A stretch of DNA of 64,000 nt from Curvularia sp. ZM96 (lineage: Eukaryota; Ascomycota; Dothideomycetes; Pleosporales; Pleosporaceae). The notes below the pieces were generated by a model, which was given only the letters and a program-made list of their open reading frames with translations, searched no databases and was not told where the DNA came from. The position numbers and the translations under genes are program-made. This document shows positions 34,871 to 46,199 of this stretch, piece by piece (positions within the stretch are counted from its first letter, which is position 1; each line of letters starts with the position of its first letter). Location of the stretch: contig JAJGBQ010000003.1 in assembly GCA_022457065.1 (NCBI GenBank), forward strand, positions 2,976,001 through 3,040,000. The letters are read 5' to 3'.

Positions 34871-37800
34871 ATGGCGAAGAAAAAGATCAACAGCAACAAG
34901 CAGAGTCCGAAACCAGTGGAGTCTGCTTCTCCACCTGACATTGTGCCAACGAACACGGGGGAGCCAGTCCCCAGCCCGCTTGAAATCCCAATGCCAGCAG
35001 AGCCGTCAGCCACGGACGCATCGTCCGGGGAGCAGTCAGTGCTAGTGGAGCCCGTCGAGCGTAGTATTCCCAAGTCGGTGGAAACGTCCACATTTGTATC
35101 TTCAACACACCTCGACAGTTCACAGTCTATTCCCCACAAGGCTGCAGGTCCATTAGCTGCTGAAAGCACATCTGCACAACAAGATCCACCTATGAAGACA
35201 CAACAGGAGCCCGACCCCCAAATAGCACCAATCCAAGCCACACAATCCGGTATAGCCAACGACAACGTCGAGGAGCTCCATCCTGCCGCCAATGAAATTG
35301 AACAAGCATCAATTCAACGGCTCGATGACAAACCAGAAGCAGATCGCATTCTAGATCCAGAGACGCCTCTGGAAGAGGAGCACGAGGCCATACAGCCAAT
35401 CCAAGACCTCGCATCCACGACCGTGCTTCCGAGGCCACAGCTTGTCCAAGCTCCAGAATTACCTGGAGAACTCCACGCGGACATGGAATCTCTAGGCGAA
35501 CCATTTACCATCGTGGCGCCTGAGGCGACATCAGAAGATTTTGCACAGAGCATTCCAGCCGACACGGAAGTAACACCTGTCCAGGAAGGACAGATGGAAA
35601 TGCCCACCGCTGAAACGCGAGCAGAGTCTCCTCAAGCGGCGGCATTCGCTATTCCTGAAGCACCGACAGCACCTGAAGTACGGATAGCTGAGTCAACAGA
35701 GGCAGCAGAGATTGCTGGTGGAGCCATTGACACCGACCCAATCGAAGAAACACCATCAACACACCAAGAGAAGCCTCAGTCTCTTCCGGATTTTGATCAT
35801 CATGGGGAAGATCCAACAAGCAATGAGCCACTCGACGCGGCGGACGTACAGATAATACCACCGGAAGTACCTGACGCGCCCCCTACACAACCTGAATCAC
35901 TTGTCAACACAGGTCCGGTAGAAGATGCTATCAACTCAGCCGCAGAGCCCACAGTCTCTTTCCATGACGAAGAAACTGAAGCGCCTGCCGGAATTCAGAT
36001 AACGCCCACAGCACAGGAAAGAAGATGGCAGCGGAGAAGAAAAGCACTAGAGCAAGTCGAGCAGGAGAGCATGATGGAAGAGAATGTAATTCCTCCTGAG
36101 GTGGCTCATGATTCCCGAGAAACAGATGCCGAGGTTTACTGGCAGCAAGGACAGCATGAACGGCCGGATCAAGAGAAAACTGGATGGAAGAGGAGAGAAA
36201 ACGAAGAGGCCGAGGCGATAGGATTGCTACAAGAGCTTGAGCGGGAGATCCAAGAGGAACAGACTCAAGAAAAGACCGAAGCAGCTCAAGCCGTTGAAGA
36301 AACCCAAAAGGAAGCCGAAACGAGGACCGAGGAACACAAAGAGTCAGAAAGAAAGCAGCGAGAAGGCGCCATACGTGAGCGAATCGAAAGAGAGACTCTA
36401 GAGCAAGTGTTCGAAGCCAAGAGGCTTCTGGCGCTGATGGAGCAAGAAATACGTGCGAACGAGGCCCAAGAGGAGATTGAAAAGGCTGCGCTTGCCGAGA
36501 GAGCCAAGAGGGAGAATGAGCAACTCGAGTACAAGCAAATGCAGCGCGAAAGGCTTGAGCAGCACCGAAGGAACATGGAGGCTCGGATGGCCGCAGGTGG
36601 CGCTACAAGCGCTCAAAAAGAAGCTGACCAGATCGAGGCTGCCCGGAAAGCCATTGAAGAGGCTACACGTGATCGAGTACCCAACGGTGTCGGCCCATGT
36701 CCCATGCCACCCCCAGCAGCTCAACAACGATGGCCAGCTGATGAACCACCACCACGTGCTGAGACACCTCCATCGGCGGCAAATGGTGCACACGACCGCT
36801 CTCCGAGCCAGTCCGATCGCCCCTTTAGATCTTATCGGTCTTTTGCGCCACATGCACGGAAGCTTCGAACGCAGGAGGCGGGCCCAAAGTATCCGCCCAA
36901 ACCATACGCCATAACCCATTCTCTAGAGGATGACATACCAGCTGCACCCAGCCCACCCGTAAGTAGGGTACGACCGAGGTATGTATAGTTTGTCTCTTTT
37001 CCGACTTCTCCAATCACGTTGGTCGGCTCTTCCTCGGCAGCCACTCCTTGACGGACGTTGGTGTAAGGTGACGTATCTGCAAGCAGAGCAATGGTGCAGC
37101 ACAGCGGACGCTCTGTTTGGCTAACGATGCATCTTCCTGCAGGTATGCTCCTACTTTTGACAGCGACGACGATTCGGAATACAGCCTAGTACCAAACGGG
37201 CTAGCATCAAGACGGCCATTTAGCGGTGAAGCGCATGAAGTGTCGAGGGCCCACATGGGCCCGCATCAACCACGTAGCGTTTTTGCATCCCGAGTACCTC
37301 TGGAACCGGCCTATCCCGCCCCTCCGCCAAATTACCATCCCAGTTACCATGCCCCGCCATCCCAGCCGCCTCACTACCCAAATCATGGCTACGCTATGAG
37401 TCAGCAGGGTTGTCCCGCCCCTAACCCCAATCCTTACGGCCCTTCGTCACCCTCTTCCTCCTCTCCATACCAAGAAGCATGGAGCCAATACCCACCAGGG
37501 TATCCTCCTTACGGTAGTCCACATCATCAGCAGGACACTTCGGGTTCTAGAGACTATCCTCTGCATGCGTTAGAGGGCCGCCCTGCAATCGAAGACGGGC
37601 CTGGTGACGTTTACGGACGCATTGCACAGAAGATACCTCCTGACCTGTCTCTACTGCTTTCACGTTACCAAGACACTCACAGTCAGCTAAGCGCAAAGGA
37701 AGACCTACTCCGCCGAGCAGGCGCCGAGAAGGAAGAGAAGCTCAGAGCAAAGGATGGTGAGATTTTTGAGCTGAAAGAGAAGATTCGTACCTTGGAGAAT

Positions 37801-40800
37801 AGGCATTCAGCAGAGGCAAACCGACTGCACTTCCAAATTGGTAACCTGGAAGATCAAGTCAGGGACCTTCGCGAGCAGATTGCCGAAAACAAAAAGGCAA
37901 AAGAAGAAGCCGAGGAATTAAGACGGGGATTCTATGCAGCAATGAAGTCTTGGGAGGAAAGATACAGGGAGTTGGAAGATGTCCATCGCGCCCTGGAAAG
38001 GAGTACGGCCGAGGAGCGGGAGCGAACATGGAGGGACTTTGACGAGTGGAAGTCTACGACAAACACGAAACACGATGCCGAGAAGATTGCGCTTGCCATC
38101 CAATTCGACAAGAAGTTGAAGAAGGCCGAAGCCGCTGCCGAAGAATGGCGGCAAGAAGCTGCCGAGGCGTCTGAACTTCGCGCAAGACTTGAAGAAGCTC
38201 TGCAGCGTGAGCGGGACAACCATGAATCTTGGGCAACTGAACGCGAATGTCTTATCAGAGAGCGTGATTATTTCCAGAAGACGTGCGCGGAACAGCGCGA
38301 GCTCCTGGAAACACAGAACCTTCAAACCGAAGGCCACTCGGACATTTTCAAGAAGGCCGTTGAGGAAGCAGCTAGAGCTGACGGCCTGGCACAAGAGAAG
38401 GATGAATTGATGAAGCAATACGAACAACTCAAGGCCGAAAGTCAACAGGAGAAAGAACTCATCAAGAGCGTTGCTAGCAACCTCGAGTCCGAGAAATTCA
38501 GGCTAGAGAAGATGATGGAGTGCTATGGAGACATTGCAGAGATCAAGAGCAAAGGCGACGCCTACTAGTAAGTGACCCCACGTTTCTTTCGCTAGGTGCC
38601 AGGACATATCGCTAGCTGGCGATCTGGCATTTGACAATCCCCCCAATGTGTAGCACCTGATTGTAACTGGAAGCTGGTCGCTAACTGGTCATCAGCCTAT
38701 CATCCTTCTCTCATCTGCAAAAGCAAATCATCGATCTGGCAACAACCCACTTTGTCCACCTACCAGTACGGCCGCCGCCAGAAGATCTAGGTCAAGTGCC
38801 TTCCAATCTACCATCGTTCCTCGGCGATACCATTGCTTCCAGGTAAGCATGACAACTGCAAACCAAAGATCGCTCACTAACCAAATGACTGTGTTACAGA
38901 CAAGTCCGAGCTGCATACATAGCTCACACAGTGGCTAAGCTGATCACCTATCGCGTCTTCGGTCCCTTCCTGTTCAGTCTTGGTCGTCGTTACGATAAAG
39001 CTGATTCGCTGTTCTCTTCCATGAGCCATCACATCCGCGAGAAAAGTACGCGAAAGGAAGCGATCTGGCGTCAACAAACACTTCTTGCGGCTTTCACAAG
39101 TTCCGGCGCTAAGCAGCGCATCAATACTGCTGCTGGAACAGTTGTAGAAGAGATTGTCAACGCCATTAAGCACTTTGCCGACCCAAGGGAAGAAGAAGGT
39201 ATCAAGGTTGCAGTCAAACGCATAGTGAAGCTTGCTGCAGAGACATGGAGATTCGCACGCCTCGAGCGCGAAATGATCACCGCAGTCATGCCCGCTTTGC
39301 ATGATGTAGAGCACCAGTTCACCGGTAGCCAATATTGGCCAGCTTACAAGCCAGACGACGCAACTGGGTCTCCGATGGACACGTCGCCCCCCGATTCGCG
39401 CCCACAGCTACTTCTACGAATGTTCCCTGTTGTCTTCCGAGAAGCGAAACACGAAAACTTCCAGATCAACGGCGAGTCGCGTGACGAAGGATGCGTTCTC
39501 CATCATGGACTCGCTCTGTATGATGATTCCGAGCCCGTAGTAGCAAGGCTCGAGGAGCTCAAATCTGCTGGTTTGCCATCCCATACCACTCTATTAACGA
39601 GTCCGACTGACGAGGGCAAGTTTCCGGCGCCGGTACGTAACACAACCCGCGTGTGTTTACCTCACCCCAACGCTCTCCTTGGTATTTTCGAGCATCACCT
39701 GACCACTGCAACACCCACGAGCTACTTTAAACGTTTCCGACACGATACCTATTGCATAGAAACGCTTGGCTAACATCTTGCTGTTGCAGGCATGCCCCCC
39801 TCCCCGAGACGAGCAACCAAACCCTACCGCTCCTCGTTCCCCAACCAAACCCGAGATGAGCACGGCCGAGAAACCTCATCCACGACCGCGTCCAACATCA
39901 CCGACGGAAAAGCCAGACAAGCCAGAGAAACATGAGAAGTCTTCAGCCATCAAGCGGGCGTTGAGCCTTTTCTCTGGTCCTTTGCTGGACGACAATAGGA
40001 CCGTGAAGCCGCCTCTCTCCACGTTCTCACACATGCCGCCGCCACCACCTCCGACCTCTGTCTTTACCTCTCCCAGGAACATTATTGGTATGCCAGTCGA
40101 AAGTCTGGACGCTTCACAGCCACCAAGTTCAAAGCGAAAGCCGCCGCCACCGCCTCCGAAGCCTGTATCCAAGCCGGATGTGCCATTGCCTTTGGGAAGA
40201 GCATCACACCATCGGACTTCGTCAGAGAGTGCGGCTTTACCAACACCCTTTTCTCGAACTCCCACCGACGCGACTGTCCCATACCATGATGTGGAGCCTG
40301 ATACCTGTCCTCCCACACCTGTAGATACAGTATCGCCGGTTTACGATGCGATTGACGAGATTGAGAGTTTGTTGCCTCAACGAACGCGCACAGCCTCCAC
40401 TACACACTCGCGTCGTCGCTCTACACACACTCGCCGATCTGGCGAATCAGCTATCGATGACGAGCTAGACGATGTTATCCCTCGACCTGAATCTGTCCGT
40501 CGAAGGAGCACCTATGCTTCTAGCGTCCGTACATACAAGTCTGCCGATACTGAGCGTACGGATAGAAGTGAGCGCACGGACAAGAGTGAACGTACAGAGA
40601 AGAGTGAACGAACTGAGAAGAGCGAACGAACTGAGAAGAGTGAGCGCACAGACAAGAGCGAACGTACGCACAAAAGCGAGCGTACCAACCGGACAGAGAA
40701 GAGTGATCGCTCGGATAAAACCGAGCGCGAGAAGGCTCGCTACTTGTATGAAAGCCGAAGCGCAGGTGTCAAAGCCCTGTACCCTAGTCCTGCGACAGGG

Positions 40801-42219
40801 CAAAGTGGGAATGGCAGCACTAAGAATTCCTCTCGAAGCGAGAAGAGCGAGAGGAGGAAAGACCGCGGCAGCAAGGACTCGACAAAGGATTCGAAAGAAT
40901 CCAAGAGGGAGTCGCGTGAGATCAGAAGGATGAGGAGCGTATCCGACAGTGGCACTTGGGATACGAACAGTGTCTTCACTCATAACGATTTTGCACCTAC
41001 TACAGTCTCAACCAATGTACCCTACCCACATGCCTATGATGCCAGGCGGGACTCGAAAGAGGTGAAGAGGGAATCAAAGGAGATCAGGAGGCAAAGAAGT
41101 ATCTCTGATGCTGGAACATGGGACACTGCCAGCGAGGTCACTCGACTTCCTCCGCCCACGACTGTGTCGACCAACGTTCCTTACCCGACAGGGCTGGCTT
41201 GGGAACTGCGACGAACAAGGAGCATCGCTGATGATGCCACCTGGGATACTAGTAGTGAAATCACTCAGCGTGCGCCTGAGACTACTATTTCCAACGTTCC
41301 ATATCCTACCGAATTTTCGCGCGAGTCCAGGAGAATGAGCGTCTCCGATGCTGGCACATGGGATACTGAGAGCGTTTTCACGCAACGCGCTCCCCCTACG
41401 ACGGTTTCGACGAATGTGCCGTATCCGACCAACTTCTCCATGACGGATCTCTCTCACGTGCCTCCGTCGCCACGGGAGATGCGACGACTCAGTGTTTCTG
41501 ACGCTGGTACATGGGATACTAACACTGAGATTACGACCCATCGCCCTCCACCTACGACTGTATCAACCAACGTCCCGTACCCGACCAACTTCTCCACGAG
41601 CGACCTTTCTTCCGTGCCTCCATCACCACACCAGCTAAGAAGACTGAGCGTGTCCGACGCTGGTACTTGGGACACTAACACGGAAATCACGACGTACCGT
41701 CCCGCTCCTACAACAGTGTCAACCAATGTGCCATACCCCACCGGCATGCCTCAACAGCAGAGAAGGCTGAGTGTCTCTGATGCTGGTACATGGGATACCG
41801 ATAGTGTTGTTACGCACCGTGCTCCGCCTACGACAGTGTCAACCAACATACCCTATTCAAGTGGAGGATTTGGAGGACCTGCATCTTCGGTCCATTTGCC
41901 CGGACCTTTTGAAAGATTGAAGAGAGAGTCTGAGCAGCAAAGTTTCTCTGACGATGGCTCCGACTCTGGCACTTGGGATACGAGCAGTGAGATCACTCAC
42001 GCGAACAATGGGCCTGCCACACTCGTCTCCGCCAATGTTCCTTATAAGTCTCAGAAGCCCCCCAAGCCCCCCAAGCCCGAAAGGCCGAAGTTCTTGAGAA
42101 GCAAAACCAGCCTGTCCGACGCGGGAACTTGGGATACCAACAGTGTGATTACGAATAACGACATGAAAACGACTGTTTCTACCAACGTGCCATACGCATC
42201 TGAACGACGATTTCGCTAG
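34871..42219 (+). CDS. Very large coiled-coil and repeat protein, function unknown
   Basis: Five predicted exons, 34871-36978, 37143-38567, 38696-38842, 38900-39632 and 39790-42219, join in phase to 2,280 residues. Each junction restores a smooth sequence, e.g. RVRPR-YAPTFDSDDD, DAY-YLSSF, IASRQVRAAY and KFPAP-ACPPPRD. Residues 1-370 are acidic and disordered; about 370-600 are Glu/Arg/Lys-rich helix; a Pro/Tyr-rich part follows; about 870-1170 form a long coiled coil. Residues about 1180-1440 form a compact, conserved-looking helical domain (SHLQKQIIDLATTHFVHLPVRPPPEDL, HTVAKLITYRVFGPFLF, AGTVVEEIVNAIKHFADPREEEG). The last 800 residues hold Pro-rich, SERT-type and TWDT-type repeats. I recall similar ascomycete proteins annotated only by repeat content. 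A scaffold or cytoskeletal role is a guess. Splitting into two genes is possible but no start or stop signal supports it. Confidence 0.8.
40550..40735 (+). repeat. Tandem pentapeptide repeat, S/K-E-R-T type
   Basis: About ten to twelve units of the form (D/E)-(K/R)-S-E-R-T, encoded by 15-18 nt units such as GAGAAGAGCGAACGTACN. They lie at about residues 1724-1785 of the large protein. The units are highly charged and very similar at the DNA level, suggesting recent slippage. Confidence 0.85.
40938..42213 (+). repeat. Nine copies of a ~45-residue S-D-A-G-T-W-D-T repeat
   Basis: Each unit has a basic start (RR), then SxSDAGTWDTxS, a variable E/V-I/F-T block, TTVSTNVPYP, and a linker of 5-25 residues. 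Copies begin near 40936, 41095, 41221, 41338, 41488, 41647, 41770, 41944 and 42109. Units 4-7 are closest to each other; unit 3 is the most diverged (ATWDT, TTISNVPYP). They fill the C-terminal 430 residues of the large protein. Confidence 0.9.
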
Positions 42220-42825
42220 ATGAGCGTAGCGAAGGGATACGATCTCATTTCATTTCCAGAATTTTCGTTTTCTCCGGGTCTCACACCTGTGGAGATGTCT
42301 CTTGTCTCTTTTCCATTACTTGTTGTTGACTTGTGGTTTTTTTGTACACGTTACCTGCTTTGTTGGATCATTGCGCCGGTGACACATTGAGAAGTGAATG
42401 AAGATGAAATGTATGAAGGATTTATAGGCATATGAAATACGAGAGCCACGGTCGAGCAAACACGAATTTAAGACAGCAATGCATTGATTTATAGCACGGC
42501 GTTTTGTATGTTTTATGTGCTTTTTTGCCTGCCGTATAGACCCACTTGTAAGATAGTTAAACATGAGATATGTTTGCGAGCATAACATAGCAGTCTTTCA
42601 TACTTGATAATAGTGATTGGAGCACGGCGAAGAGGTGACTTTGAAGGGGCCCTGAGCCAAACGCCGAGGCTAGCCCGTAATCCCCGAACGTCACGATAGA
42701 GCTCAGAGCTACCCTCTTGAAACTATCAACACTGCGACCCACCTCGACAATCACTGTCTACGCTGTCCGACCGTACCATTACGCGTCGATTGATTGGAAC
42801 AACCACGAGAAAAGAAAATTTCATA
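42220..42825. other. Intergenic, promoter side of SDC1
   Basis: 3' flank of the large gene and upstream region of SDC1. No gene seen. Confidence 0.45.
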
Positions 42826-43374
42826 ATGGCCGAACCATCTCCCAACCCAGCACCCGAAACACACGACATGGACACCACGCTCACAAACGGCGACGCACCT
42901 GCGCAACAGCAATCTGCAGACGTAGAAATGGCAGACTCGACGGCCGAACAATCAGTACTGATCCCCGTCTTACCTTTTTTCAAGAAGAAAGCGCCGTTGT
43001 ATAACAATCTCTAAACTAACCACCTACTTCCCCAGGCCCCAACCGACCACCCCTCCTCACTACAACCCACCGTGCAAACGCAACCCCCAACACCCTCTCA
43101 GACGGCCGCCGCGGCACCGCCCAGTGCACCCACCCTTCCAACTACCACATCAGCGACCACGCCCGCCTCATCGCGCAACTCACCGCATCCACCGGCGCAA
43201 GCACCCACGGCCCCGATTCCACATGGCAGTCCGACGAGAATCTACCTCAATCAGCATGTGACGCCGTACTTGCTGGAAGCGATGAAGCATCTTGCGACGC
43301 AGGAGCCCGAGAAGCCGTTGAAGTGGTTGAGTGAGTTTTTGGCGCAGAAGAGTGCGGAGGTGGAGGGGGCTTGA
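42826..43374 (+). CDS. SDC1: Sdc1, Dpy-30 subunit of the COMPASS complex
   Basis: Exons 42826-42954 and 43036-43374 give 155 residues. The N-terminal two thirds is a disordered Pro/Thr/Ala/Gln-rich segment. The C-terminus carries the Dpy-30 dimerisation motif: RIYLNQHVTPYLLEAMKHLA followed by PEKPLKWLSEFLAQKS. In the Set1/COMPASS histone H3K4 methyltransferase complex, Sdc1 dimerises and binds Bre2. The intron has an unusual GTACTG donor, a CTAAC branch point and a TTCCCCAG acceptor. Splicing gives AEQS-APTDHP in phase; without it the frame stops at 43014. The first ATG of the open frame is likely that at 42826 (MAEPSPNPAPE), because the earlier part is not preceded by ATG. Confidence 0.92.
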
Positions 43375-43859
43375 TGGAATGGATGCTCGAGAAAGAAGAA
43401 AAGAGAGAGAGAGGATGGCTAGGTGGGTAAGAATAAGAAAAGGGAAAGTAGTTGAGTACATGGTAATGAATGAGAGACGAAGGAGAAAATTTAAACAGGA
43501 CATCAATATGAGGTGTTGACATGCCTCATGCAACGAGGCAAAGACGAAGGATGAGCAATCAAAGATAGCAATAGGGCTAGTAAGATGTATAAAGAGCCAA
43601 GCAGCATAGAGCTGGAGTCTCGAAATGCACAGGGCAGGCGTCGTATGGAAAAGATACCCCAAGTCAAACAGCATCACATTCATCACAAACACGTTCTGAC
43701 GCTCTAGTATCAAATGGGTATATTCATCTTTCGATGATGCTTTTTGATTCATTCCGTATCGTGATGCTGCTAGGTACGCGTAAAGCAAGCATCCATGCCC
43801 ATGAACTCCACGTAAATGTCTTCCATCACGATTACCAGCCACACCAATCCTACATCTGC
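43375..43859. other. Convergent intergenic space
   Basis: Between the 3' ends of SDC1 (+) and RPS13 (-). A purine-rich stretch follows the SDC1 stop. No gene seen. Confidence 0.45.
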
Positions 43860-44537
43860 TTATGCGACGAGGGTAGAGGCAGTGGCGCTCTCGTACCTCC
43901 AGGTAGGGGGGAGGGCACCGACGGTCTTGTAGTAACGGGAGAGCTGAGGGAAGATTAGCACGTGCTGATGCCCCCGGTCTTGAGCTTAACTTACACGGTG
44001 GATACGGGACTCGATGAGAATGAGGCGGAACTTGCTGTCCCTGTCCTTGCGGTTGGTGGAAAGGTGCTTGCGGACGGCAACAGCTTTCTTGATGAGCATG
44101 TAGAGGTCCTCTGGGATATCGGGGCTCAGGCCTTTATGCGCAAAATGTTAGCCTAGACCAACAAATGCAGATTTGTATAGCGCGCAGATGCTCGTTGCGA
44201 GCAGAGCTGTGTCGACGTGCGCTTTTTCATGTGTAGAGAGCAATCGTACCGTTCGACTTGAGGATGCGGAGGATCTTGTTGCCGGTAACGACCTTGACCT
44301 GGGCGACACCGTGAGAGTCACGGAGGACCTCACCGATCCTGCAATTCCGTCAGCACACGATTCTTCCCCTCGGATATCTGGTTCGGCTTACTGAGAAGGA
44401 GTAGCACCCTTCCTGGCGAGCTTGCAGATCTGGTCGACAACCTGCTCGGGGGTGGTCTTCAACCACGCAGGGGGGTTGCGGGAGTAGGGGATGGCAGAGG
44501 CTGATATGCCCTTTCCGTTGCTGTGAAGACGACCCAT
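43860..44537 (-). CDS. RPS13: 40S ribosomal protein S13 (uS15)
   Basis: Predicted exons 44537-44392, 44338-44250, 44131-43995 and 43943-43860 give exactly 151 residues, the standard length. The sequence is nearly invariant: MGRLHSNGKGIS, SAIPYSRNPPAWLK, ILRILKSNGL, PEDLYMLIKKAVAVRKHL, DSKFRLILIESRIHRL and a C-terminal TWRYESATASTLVA. The protein belongs to the small ribosomal subunit, contacting 18S rRNA helices near the subunit interface. Third positions are strongly C-biased as expected for high expression. The second intron, 118 bp, is longer than the other two (53 and 51 bp); I checked it for a C/D box snoRNA, as such genes occur in S13 introns elsewhere, and found none. Confidence 0.97.
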
Positions 44538-46199
44538 TTTGAATGAATGTACCGGGCGGCGAGCTGGTCGATTAGTACGAAGTCGTGTGGAAGGCTTGAA
44601 GTCGTGGTGTTGGAAGTTCGCGATCCGAAGACCAATTTCTCGCGGCTCGGCTAGGTGTGTGGTGGACCGTGCGCTAGGCTTAGCGTCAAAGCTCCTCTTG
44701 CTGGACAAAAAGTCTGCCAACCTCATCTTCTTTCCTCTTTCAACTTTAGAACTGTTTTCCTGAGTATGGCGCAACCATCTTAGGCTTTGTTGCAGCCAGA
44801 TGCGCGCCATGCACAGCAACTTTCTGATGCTGCCTCGTCGGGCAGGTTCCTAACACGCAGCGCAGTTTCTGTCAAACTGACAAAGGTACGTTGATTACAA
44901 CTTCATCTCTTTTCTTTAGCACAGTGATGATCCACCAAAATTATTTTCTGATACCTCTTATTTTAGGCGAGGCCTTCGGGTCTTGCCGGTGCATTCAACT
45001 TATATTCTGAAATGTGCTATTCAGTCCTTTGCTTTACTTCCATTCTTGCCAGGAAACATAAACTGACTAGAAACAGATGGTATGACTAGAACTACGATGG
45101 AACAAGCGGTTCAACGCTGTCCCTTCCGGTCTGTTGCTGGCGAGAATGCCTTTAGGGTCTTTGAGATATGGCTTCTCTACAGTCCAGATTGTCATACAGC
45201 CTTTCATATAGCTACGATACCCAATTTACTATTCATTTCATCTCTTACGCCCATCATTGCATGATGCTTTGTGCCGAGCTCATCGAGTGACAAACTTTTC
45301 TCGACATCCACAACAAAACAGCAATCGTACAGGTTTCCTTCTTCTCAAGGAAATAGGCGACGGTCCCTTCTTAGCTAGCAATATGGGGAAAGGGCAGTAT
45401 AAGGCGCTGGTTCGAACGGGTTCTACGGACGGCTTGGTGGATGACAAAGTTTACCTCCACATGACGCGATCTGCACATCCCCGCATAGATACCAGACTGA
45501 GACTATGCTTTCGAACACAATGTCACGATTCAGAAACGAACAACGAAGATAGCTGCGTGTATTCGCCATATGCTATCGTAACTGAGGTTCCTCGGCTAGC
45601 CAAAAGAGACGGCTGTTGATCACGTGCAGACGGCAACTACACTACATGCAAACATGGCCGGTGATGGCGTGCAAGGTGCTAAAAGCATTTGCATAGTATG
45701 CTCAGCATGAAATCAGGCCGGGGAAATGCATGATTGATGACATATTTGGGGGTGGCAAAGCGGTTGCTAATCGGCTTGTGATTGCTCGACAGCGGTTGGG
45801 CTTGCCAAAGCGGGCACAAGAAACCGAGGTCTGTCATGATTCAGCCTCTGAAAGACGACCCCGTATCCCGGCCGACGGCAATGCGCACTTGCCCATCTCC
45901 CCCATCTCCCCATCGTCAGCAATCCACCTCTTTGCTGCTCTTCATCTACTCAACCCGCCGTACTGCGAGCGAGCGCGTACGTGCAGCGACGGTCGACGCG
46001 GACCCGCGAACTGGCGATTGAAGCCCCCGGCCTAGTCAGATTCCCCGCAAGCACTCGCCTCCGTTGAATCGCCGCTACTGCCAGCCTCTCAACGCTTGCA
46101 CATCCTCTTCGCCTGGACGCCATCCACCCCATTTCGCCCGAATTCATTCTTGCTCGCGCGCAAAGGGGACGAGGACACAGATAAGACGCGCAGCCCATC
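44538..46199. other. 1.7-kb intergenic region
   Basis: Divergent upstream region of RPS13 (-) and PEX13 (+). A pyrimidine-rich run near 44730-44760 precedes RPS13 when read on its strand as a purine-rich element. Frames such as 45257-45619 (+) are not convincing as genes. Confidence 0.4.

Noticed and set aside
44132..44249. Possible snoRNA in the long second intron of RPS13
   Set aside because: Snorna genes occur in S13 introns of animals, but I found no RUGAUGA C box with a matching CUGA D box on the RPS13 strand.
45257..45619. 120-codon plus-strand frame upstream of PEX13
   Set aside because: Translation lacks protein-like features and nothing supports an ATG start.
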